NCBI RefSeq assembly: GCF_022458985.1
Contig: NC_061779.1
Span: 20,443,001-20,507,000, forward strand
DNA: 64,000 nucleotides
Reading direction: 5' to 3'
Source: Mugil cephalus
Lineage: Eukaryota; Chordata; Actinopteri; Mugiliformes; Mugilidae
The notes beneath the pieces are model-generated. The model searched no databases and had not been told where the DNA came from. It saw only the letters and a program-made list of their open reading frames with translations. Position 1 is the first letter of the stretch, and each line of letters begins with the position of its first letter. Of the stretch, positions 45,000 to 64,000 are shown piece after piece. A program made the position numbers and the translations under genes.

Positions 45000-47900
45000 T
45001 GACTAAGTAACACTCCCCTTTCCAGTGGAGCTCCGAGCAGCCGCTCCAGTCGAGCTGGTCGCAGAGCGGAGCGGGCGGCGAATGGCCGACCGTATTCTGC
45101 TTTTAGTCACCTAACACAGTGGAGACACATACCCCACCGGGGTGTTAGCTAAGGATTGTATGTATGCATGCAAACTCCCCTGCTCACTTTCGTACACAAC
45201 AATAAGAACTTGTCGTAGTTGTGTATTGGCTAGCATAAAATGTGCAAACACATCCAGTGACTAAGCCATTATTACGTTTAAGGGACTGTCAATCAAACAT
45301 CTGGCCCATCCCACATGGCACCACTATACATCCACATGTACACATAATCAATAATACTGTTATTCATTTAGCAGTTGAGATTGTTTGAATCGTAACACTT
45401 GGTTGGTTGGGTATCTTCAAGAAAAATAAGGTTTTGTCAGAGTATCTGTATGTAACACCAATTTATTGTCCATATTTAGTGGAGTGTAACATGGTAGCAA
45501 CACATTTAAACATTTAAACTTAAAAGTGACCAACATAGCCACCGTTCTTTTCGGTAACTACCAGAAATCTTTCCATCAGTAGAGTCTGTTGTTTTCTCAG
45601 CCTGTTCACCTCCCAAATGCACACGCTTTCTTCCCTCACTGAAAATCTCACTGCTGCTAACAGTTTCTCAGTAAGATTAAAGGTGATTTAAATGAGGAAG
45701 GAGAGTAATCTTTGAGTATTTGCTGGTTAGCCCAGAGTGCTTATTATTATTGAATGCCTTTATTATCTTCCTGTACCGAAGCTTAAAAAGTATCAAATGG
45801 AAAAGAAGAAGTCCATGCCATTGCCCGTCCTCCAGCTTGCTGTCACAGTGTGCTGACCTGTTAACCTGTTTAATGAATCACAGCCATCTACTCTATCAAG
45901 AGGCATCAAAATCTCATCTGTCCATAAAACCTTTCCAAAAGACAGCCTTTTATCTTCTGCCTCTTCATATCTTCTAGATCATTTTAGTTCGGGGGCCACA
46001 TACAGTCCAGTTTGATCTCAAGTCGGCCAGACCAATAACATAACAGCATAATGACAACAGATTTTATTTATTTTTTTCGCTGAAATTTACCCACTTTGCA
46101 AGTTCATGCTGCAGGCCATATGTTTGACACCTGGGTTCTAGATAGTTCTATGCTGTACTACTGGAATACGTTGAGACTAATTGGCTTCAAGTAGCGTCAC
46201 CATGTGTTGGTCATGCCACAATAATTTACATATATTTTAGACCTTTTTGACTTCTTGGTATGAGTCCTTTTTTTTTGGTCTGATCCTTAGTAACTAGTCA
46301 CAGTGTAAAATACACATCCTTCCTCAGTCAGCGTCGATACTGATGTTTCTAATTCCTTATCCAGTCATTAGTTTTGTTGTCAGTGGGCCGTTAGCGTGGC
46401 TTTAGTTTTGAATCATGTGAATCAGCAGACTCTCCAACAACAAAGTAATGCTGGTAATCAGTAATCATTTGCAGTCAGTAATTTTTTAATCTTTGCTTTC
46501 CCACATACTGAGAGCGTGGCTGACGGCGTCATCATTACACGTTGATGAGCAAATGAGAAGGGAGCAGCCCTTTAAGAGGGGCTGTTGACTAACTGCTGTC
46601 AAAAGTGCTACACTGGAAAACATGTTGACTCCCCCCCAACCCCCCCCAACCCCTCGCAGTGAGTCTACGGCACATCAAAGCAATGCGTAAGTGAAGCCGT
46701 TGAAGCTGTCTAGCACCGTGCTAACTCTCCGTCAGTGAGCGCGCAGCACGGAGAGACAACCAGGAGAAAATGTCATCTAATGGGCTGACGGCGAATCAAA
46801 GGGAGCCCTGAGAGGCAACAGAAAACCTAAAGCTAACACGTTATCAGCAAAGACAATTACTGACATTAGTCAAAACAGGGAGCGGAGAAATCTTTTGTTC
46901 TGCGTCTGGTTGTGAAGTCTGCAGTCACAGCTTCACTCTGTGTGTGTGCGTGTGTGTATCAGTGGATGTGGCAAGATGATGCCGTTGGGACTGTTTGTTC
47001 CTTAATTTCATTGTTATTTTACAATTATACGCACAATGATACATTAAAGAGACACGAGGATAAACCACAGTCCGTGATCATCAAGAGCTAAACTTATATT
47101 TTTTAGTTTTTTACTAAAACATATTCAAGTTACAATCATATAGTCTATATAGGTTCTGCTTTAATTTGAGGTTTGATGTTAAACAAATGTATCATGTAAA
47201 ATGTTGGAGGATTGCAGCCATTTATATATATAGTCCCTTATTATCAGAGGCTCTACTCATTCTTAAGTCATAATACTTTGCATACTTTCTGTACTGTAAA
47301 GCATCGTCCGATCAGTCTGATCATACAGTATATCCTTGTGTACTTTATTTTAGAATTCATTCAGCTGTCTCTGCCTCCCGTCACATCCTGAATAAACACC
47401 AGTGGCCCATTAGAAGATCTGCATCCTGTTATATACTACTCTGTTTGTTTGATTGCTTTTGCTTTATTAATTATTAATTTATGCTGCTCAGCTCACCATA
47501 GCTCACATAGTGTTTATTTGGTGGGTGTGGTGAGGTGACTTGTTTTTGTTTTTTTTTCAGCCCATATTTTGCTCATTTCTGTTGTATTGAGAGCTGCTTT
47601 GAATGCATGTGGTGGGTTAAAAAAATCCCTAAAGAAACAATGAAATATTATCCTGCACCCCTCTATTCTCCTAGCTGTAACTTGAATGTTTTTATAAAGT
47701 GAAATAAATAAATGCATCAGTGTCCAAAACTATACGGGCCTAAAAAATGAAGTGTTCATAGAAACAATCTGCTGCCCTGCCAATATTTTGTAGGAGTACA
47801 ACCAGGAAATGATGCGCAAGAATGAATTTATTGTACTCGCATGAATTCATGTCATTACTATGTTACACACATTTGCTGAACAAAACGATGGACGCAATAT

Positions 47901-48877
47901 TATAAATGATTTCTGTTGGTTTTCAAAGATCAATTTATAATTTACTCATAAATAAGAGTTAAGTAAGTTATTTAAAATATGAAAATAAAAGTACACTAAA
48001 CAGTAGCCCTGAGTTACCTCCTAATGTTTAATTGCCATGTAAAGTGAACATATGACGCTACAAGTGCATTTACTCAAGAAGTCGTTTATTCTTTGTAAAA
48101 ATCATTAAAATAGCCAACATACAGACTGAGTAAGTAGATAAGCAGAAAAACATACTGGATAACTTAACATTGCACAACACGGTAATAAATCCAACATTAA
48201 ACAGGTTTACATATATTTATTACACTGTAGTAACAGACATTGGACACGCAACTACAAACAGAAGGACTCTGGCATGAGCACCTACTCTCAATATTATAAC
48301 ATGTCTGAGTTCAGTGGACTGGAATAAAGGAAAGACAAAGATAACACATACTGATATGATTCTTAAATAGAAGTAAAAACATAGAAAGACACTCCTCTTC
48401 AGTCGGAACGGTGCACAATGTACATATTCAACTGTTTTAATGACACATATCTTCATTTTATTCTATCACATATCAAACAACATCAAACATCACATCGATG
48501 GCATAATAAATAACTCTGGGAATCGTTCACTTTGGCCTTTAAGATGGATTTAATTAAAACACGACAGTTCATCCTGTTTTCTCCAGCTGTACTTTTGACT
48601 GCACATGCTTTTTTTTTAGATATCACTTGACTTTGTATATTCATGTTTGTCTGATGCAATTTTATTTGGCAGCTTTTCCCTTGAAAAAGAACGAAAGGAC
48701 TGTCCTATAGAGGGACTATAAATGGGACTAAACAGCAACACCTCCAGATACATTTTAATCACACGTCTTATATTCAGAACTGTTAAAGCCACTCAAATAT
48801 CCAGAAGGAAAAGCCTCCGATACCTTTGTTTTGGTGAGAATGTCTGGAAGAATAGATTGTACTCGCACCGTCAGGGG
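45000..48877. other. Intergenic region between mdfic and the foxp2-like gene
   Basis: No coding exon was recognised. It includes a transposon-like remnant at 45973-46140, a C-rich tract at 46630-46654 and a GT repeat at about 46938-46959. The stretch at 46500-46870 is GC-balanced and not obviously repetitive, so it may contain regulatory DNA. The right part should hold the 3'UTR of the foxp gene: a minus-strand AATAAA (TTTATT at 48085-48090) could be its polyadenylation signal. Confidence 0.5.
45973..46140. mobile_element. Remnant of a fish non-autonomous DNA transposon
   Basis: The blocks TCATTTTAGTTCGGGGGCCA and, inverted, GGCCATATGTTTGACACC form the two ends of a repeat I recognise as dispersed in percomorph genomes, with GGGCCACATACAG and GCAGGCCATATG as near-inverted termini. 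It has no coding capacity. The family name is uncertain. Confidence 0.5.
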
Positions 48878-59535
<10,658 letters not shown>

Positions 59536-61757
59536 CTCAGCTCAGGTCCTAACAGAGAACACCAACACTAAATGAGCTGTGAGGCTCACACACTATAGGT
59601 ACAGTTCAGCATCTCAGTTAAAGTTATAAGACCACACTAAGCACGAGGCAGGAAAGGAACTTTTTTTTCTAACTTTAAAAACCTATTTGTATGTATTTTA
59701 AAAACAGCTGAAGATGAAGATGAAGATGAAGGCGATGAGTGTGTTCATTGAGGTGCTGCCGAATAGATCATATGAAAAGAGGAAAAGAATGACAGCAAAC
59801 CACAACTGGAATACAAAATAAAAAAGGTTGCAGGTTCGACACCCACAAGGTGACGACAGATGCAGTTTACAGAGACACAGATTCGACAGAAGGTCACAAA
59901 AGACACATTTATTTTCACCCACATGCTATTAATACCTTACACGAAAACAAAGCAAGTGTCATAAATCTAAATAAAAACATTACCTTATTCACAGCAAGTT
60001 CTAAAAATAAAGACTGAATATGTATTCACTGAAAACATTTTCAGATGTAACTGACAAATAACATAAATGCCCGCTCAGTTTTCAGTTTCTATTCTGAATT
60101 CTATGAAGCAAAGTTTTGATCACACTGGCTAACTTGCCTCTGCGCGTAGTGAAAACCAAGTGACACAAAAAGATCCCATGCATAAGGGCTAAAACGTACA
60201 ACCTGTTACCTCTAAAATAAAATAAAAAAAAAAGCAGTTAACTACAGTTATTAACTCCTAAAGCCCTGCAAGAAGTAAAGTCTTAGCACCGTCTTGTACT
60301 ACAAAGCTCCTCTGTGTCCATCAGAGCTGTATATAAGCTACATACCTTTGAGGAGAATAGTAAAACTCAGAGCAGCCTGGCAGAGTTGGTGTCTCCAAGT
60401 CACGCAGTTTGGACTGAGGATGTGAGAGAACTGATAGAGTTGTGTGTCTACCTGAGTGGGAGGAGTCCCAGTGTCAGTCTGTAAATATGTGACAGTGAAA
60501 ACAGCAGCTGACTGCCCAGTATGTGAGAAGCAGAAAAACACAGTTATCAAATCAGCCACTGATGTTTTTTTTTTAATTATTATTATTATTATTTTATGCT
60601 CAAAAGAATTCAAAATCTTCATATATGTATCACTCCATTTTTAAAAACACCCTCCACAAATTAACATCAATTAACACTTCATTTACACTGCAATATATTT
60701 TGACGTGAAGCTGCATAATAGAGCTCGATTTTGTTCTTTTCCAGCTGATTGATTTTCAGAAATTGCTCTTGTATGTGGGCATTGCTTGTGTTGGCTGATG
60801 TTCATAGGCGTACACAACATAACAGCAAAATATATAAATAAACCCGTTGTCAAAAAAAAACGAGCACAGTTTACCGTCTCAAACGGAAAATACAAAGGCT
60901 CTCGATCTTTTAGGGAAGACGAGTATAGTTGAGACTTTATTTAGATATGCAATATGTGAAAGTTTCAAACAACAAAAAAGAGCTCTGAAACTACACAACT
61001 GTCAAACGATTATCAAAGGGCTATTTACAGTTGTTTCTGCACTTTTATTTGAACAGTATTAAAAATAAATAAAAGTGTTTTTATTTAGGCTCCTGATAAA
61101 TGCAGTGTACCCTAGAGTTTAGACGTTCAACCACACCTGAAATACCTTCAGATCTGTCTAAGACAGAACAAACTCTGCACAAGACACTTTGGTATATTTG
61201 GCTCTTGTTTGTATGGGTTATTGTTTTTGTGTTTTTTAGGTCCTGGTTTCTTTTAAATACACGATAAACGAAGCTGGAGGGGACTGAAGGCCACACATCT
61301 TAATAGTTAAACCCGTGGTGACATTTAAGAATCAAGGGTTTCATAGCTCTGCTCACACACATTTTCACATTTTTTAAAAAGAATATCTTAGTATAGATTA
61401 ATGAACATACACAGCAATAATGTAGGTTACATATGTGTCAAATATTATACTATTCTTACCATGATTAAGTACTGTACATTTATATTAGGGAAAGTGAAGA
61501 GGCCAGATACGTCTTCTCTTTGTTAGGATAAAATCTGCTAAAGAAGGATAAACCCAAGAGCAGTTAGTGCCTGAATTATAGATATTGTTATCAAGGTAAC
61601 TTTCTGCCACCTACTGGATTAGTATTTACCTCTCCTCCAGTTTGTATAGAATAAAAAAAAAAAGAAAAAGTAATATGCATTTATTTTATATATTCAGATA
61701 TATGAAAAATCCTCCATGTTGTTCTGTCTGAGCTTTCAGGGCTGTTCAAAAATGAAA
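59536..61757. other. Region between foxp2-like and foxq2-like genes
   Basis: Holds the foxp 5' flank and the foxq2-like 3' flank. No coding exon was recognised. A (TTA)n tract lies near 60580-60595. Non-coding 5' exons of the foxp gene may lie here but cannot be placed. TTTATT at about 61680-61685 (AATAAA on the minus strand), about 75 bases beyond the forkhead stop, is a plausible polyadenylation signal. Confidence 0.5.
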
Positions 61758-62723
61758 TTAAAAGTTGACATTGTAAGGTAATGGGTTTATTAACTCTTTG
61801 ATGACTGGAGGCTTGCACCAGCAGAATGCGGCAGGTGGTGTGCAGAAGCTGCTGTCATACGACTTCATCATGCCTTTCAGTACTGGGACATTAGTTTCCC
61901 AGCAGTGTGGTCTGGAAGTCAGAGGCTGACTCTCATGTCGTCTCCCGGCTGTAATCTTGCCATATGAGCCTGGCAGCATCTTTGGACAGTAGTAAGGTCT
62001 CATCCAGCTGGGGGATTGCACCCAGCCCACACTAATGCTCCGGGGCTCATAGCACAGTTGGGTCCAGCCCGAAGAACTCATCTGATTCCTCCGTGGTTCC
62101 TGTAGAGGGCATTGTGGCACCACCCAGGCCAAAGACTCTGATCCACGCTCACAGAACCTTCCTGGGAAGCAACTGGTCTCCATCAAAGCCAGAAACCCTG
62201 CCACACTTTCACACCTCCACCTCTCCCTCCTGCTCCTCGTACTCTTGTACTGCCGAAAGTTCCCATGTTGGAAGTCTGTCAGGTGAGCTTGGTGGACTCC
62301 CCAGTAGTGGCCCCGACCATCCTCGCAGCGGCTCACCTTTACAAAGCAGTCGTTCACTGACAAGTTGTGCCTGACGCTGTTCCTCCAGCCTGGACCTCGG
62401 CTCCTCAGGTAGGGAAACTGCTCCTCCATGGCTCTGTATATGGATCCCAGGTTGAGTTTCTGGGACGGGGAGGACAGGATGACTTTGGCAATGAGAGCAA
62501 TGTAAGAGAGTGATGGCTTGGAAAGCGATGAGGAGGGGCTCATCGTGTTATCAGGAGCTTTGGTGACGATGCTGTCATAGGGTCGGGCCGCGTCTACCAT
62601 CGCTAGATCTTTTGAAATTATGCTGCTCTCATTGGCCTTAGAAGCAGTTGTCACGATGCATCTTGCTTTTTCTTCTTTAACATGTGAAGTATCCATTAAG
62701 TGTCCTCTTTCCTTTGCCTGCAT
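61758..62723 (-). CDS. foxq2: Single-exon forkhead transcription factor, FOXQ2-like (321 aa)
   Basis: An intronless frame with a forkhead domain at about residues 69-165: LSYIALIAKVILSSP, the recognition helix GPGWRNSVRHNLSVNDCF, and the wing DGRGHYWGVHQAHL. The LRSRGPGWRNS and GRGHYW.VH.A.L.DF..G.FR patterns are typical of FOXQ2, a class kept in fish and many invertebrates and lost from placental mammals. Family substitutions are visible: KPSLSYIALI for KP(P/N).SYIALI, NLSV for NLSL and HQAH for HPAN, so the gene has drifted. The flanks outside the forkhead are not recognisable, and I saw no clear Engrailed-homology repressor motif. The ATG at 62723 opens the frame; a second, at 62696 (MDTSHVKEEK), is an alternative start. 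It lies between the foxp and ppp1r3a genes, on the foxp strand. A foxp relative is excluded by the wing sequence. Confidence 0.75.
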   Translation of the reverse strand: MQAKERGHLMDTSHVKEEKARCIVTTASKANESSIISKDLAMVDAARPYDSIVTKAPDNTMSPSSSLSKPSLSYIALIAKVILSSPSQKLNLGSIYRAMEEQFPYLRSRGPGWRNSVRHNLSVNDCFVKVSRCEDGRGHYWGVHQAHLTDFQHGNFRQYKSTRSRRERWRCESVAGFLALMETSCFPGRFCERGSESLAWVVPQCPLQEPRRNQMSSSGWTQLCYEPRSISVGWVQSPSWMRPYYCPKMLPGSYGKITAGRRHESQPLTSRPHCWETNVPVLKGMMKSYDSSFCTPPAAFCWCKPPVIKELINPLPYNVNF

Positions 62724-63632
62724 TGTCTATTTTTACCACAACCTCCTAGCACAGCGATGAATATATTTTGCCTATATATCAGATCCTACAACTTATTACA
62801 GTGTGGACAAAGCTGTTATTCTGCCTACATGCTTTTATATGATTCTCAAACAGGTGAGGGGAGTGTACCAGTCAAAGTTAAGCATTCTTACTCACTGTTA
62901 AAGTATGTATTTTATCTACTCTCTGGTATTAAGGACCAACCACTTCGGGCAGGATAGGCCACTTTATCACAGGTGTGAGATAAATATAGGAAGTAATACA
63001 CAATGCATAAACATAAATCATATAATTCTGGTATGTGCTGATAAATCTCATGTGCAGGTATGGGATAAGCAGATAAATGAATAATCTCACATGGAATGGT
63101 TGTTTCTCACTATCAGGAGTTCACAGTTATTGCATCACTCTGAGAAAGTCACCAACTGGTCAAAGGAACTTGTGTTTGGAGGCCTAAACAGTTTATGAAA
63201 AGACTATAAGTTCTGTTTCAAATCGTGTGCGTGACGAATTATGGGCCAGAAGCAACAGAACACAAATAGCTCTTGTGGTAAATCTCGTGCTTCTTCTACA
63301 AATAGGTTTATAACTCTCTTGGGAGAAATTATAACACAAGACAGATGACGACAAAACTTGAGCAAGTTATGCAATAAGAAAGTTAGATCGTTATCAAGCA
63401 ATAGTTTAGATTATATCACACAAGTCTTAAAGAGGCAAGTGGTTGATATATTCTCCTCATGAAGTTAGACTACTGTACATAGCTTAAGTCTCTTCTGGCC
63501 TATTTATAGTACTGGCCCTTGCAACAATGTCATCTGTAACTCGACTCCATCTGTTAACTCAGAGCATGTTGAATGTCAGTTGCCAGAAACAGCAGCAGTT
63601 CATTTCCCACTGACTCTCTCACAGAGAGCTAC
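62724..63632. other. Intergenic region between foxq2-like and ppp1r3a-like genes
   Basis: These genes are divergently transcribed with about 900 bases between their start codons, so both promoters should lie here unless ppp1r3a has upstream exons. It is AT-rich with no repeats of note. No specific motif was identified. Confidence 0.5.
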
Positions 63633-64000
63633 ATGGAGTTTGTGGGACAACCAAGAGTTTTTGGGGCCGATAACCTCTTGGCTGTCCCAGGCCTCAGCTC
63701 CCTGGACGTGGACGATGATGAGGGTGAAGTGATCATCGGCATCAGGCCCAAATGTTCTCCTATCCCACGGCGAAGGAGCTCTTTCACGGAAGAGGACTCG
63801 GAGCCGGAGCCTCCCTTGAGCGGCTCCAGGAGAGTGTCCTTTGCAGATGCCAAAGGCCTCTGTTTGGTGCAAGTGAAGGAGTTTGACAAATGGGATGTAC
63901 CCAAACTACCAGGGTTCGACTCCTCTGAGGTTGAAGTTAACGATACAGAAGAGTACCTCCTCTCACCCTTTTCTTTCACTGTTCCTCTGGCAACAGAGGA
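63633..64000 (+). CDS. ppp1r3a: Protein phosphatase 1 regulatory subunit 3A-like, 5' part (runs off the window)
   Basis: The first 122 codons of a glycogen-targeting subunit that brings PP1 to glycogen (and, for PPP1R3A, to the sarcoplasmic reticulum in muscle). The frame stays open to the window edge. It contains the PP1-docking motif RVSF (residues 67-70), and upstream the basic RRRSSF (46-51). Both serine sites occupy the positions of the two PKA-regulated sites of PPP1R3A (RRGS and RRVS). VKEFDKWDVP and TEEYLLSPF follow as in PPP1R3A (VKEFDCWELP, TEEYVLAPL). PPP1R3F fits less well. The carbohydrate-binding CBM21 domain expected downstream is outside the window. Next to a foxp gene it matches human PPP1R3A beside FOXP2. 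Confidence 0.9.
   Translation, partial: MEFVGQPRVFGADNLLAVPGLSSLDVDDDEGEVIIGIRPKCSPIPRRRSSFTEEDSEPEPPLSGSRRVSFADAKGLCLVQVKEFDKWDVPKLPGFDSSEVEVNDTEEYLLSPFSFTVPLATE

Noticed and set aside
62093-62374. Plus-strand 93-codon frame
   Set aside because: Antisense to the forkhead domain of the FOXQ2-like gene.
63629-63979. Minus-strand 116-codon frame
   Set aside because: Antisense to the ppp1r3a-like start, which has the RVSF and VKEFD motifs.

Overview
The window is vertebrate nuclear DNA, almost certainly from a ray-finned (teleost) fish and probably a percomorph. It has GT-AG introns, AT-rich intergenic DNA, several eroded Tc1-like transposons and small inverted-repeat elements of kinds common in fish, and protein-coding genes recognisable as vertebrate orthologues. 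No prokaryotic, phage or CRISPR features are present.

Layout. 1-10.5 kb is gene-poor flank with two decayed Tc1-like elements. 10.57-35.86 kb (+) is a complete ankrd26 gene: about 42 coding exons, all splice phases consistent, about 3,080 codons, with ankyrin repeats at the N-terminus, a very large acidic disordered middle and a C-terminal coiled coil ending in the family-typical LKKNxMI tail. Its presumed promoter carries two palindromic X-box (RFX) motifs, and its leader carries short upstream reading frames, one of which overlaps the start codon as ATGA. 36-42 kb is intergenic with transposon relics. A tRNA-Thr(TGT) gene lies at 43.37 kb (+), inside the last intron of mdfic. 42.02-44.82 kb (-) is mdfic (4 coding exons, 220 aa). 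48.88-59.54 kb (-) is a FOXP-family gene (15 coding exons, 580 aa) best read as a divergent foxp2 copy. 61.76-62.72 kb (-) is a single-exon forkhead gene, most like FOXQ2. From 63.63 kb (+) to the window edge is the 5' end of a PPP1R3A-like glycogen-targeting subunit.

The order and relative orientation ppp1r3a / foxp / mdfic match the human PPP1R3A-FOXP2-MDFIC block on chromosome 7 as I recall it. This is the main argument for calling the forkhead gene foxp2-related although its sequence has drifted: the poly-Q tract is nearly gone, one N-terminal block is absent, the CtBP-type motif is not recognisable and the C-terminus is reworked. The FOXQ2-like gene sits inside this block, where mammals have none.

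Most notable points: the X-box pair in front of ankrd26; about ten acidic-tryptophan motifs scattered through its expanded middle; the divergent foxp2-like gene with conserved synteny; the forkhead gene between ppp1r3a and foxp2; and a GC-AG intron in mdfic. Splice sites were read by eye, so individual boundaries may be off by a few bases where noted.
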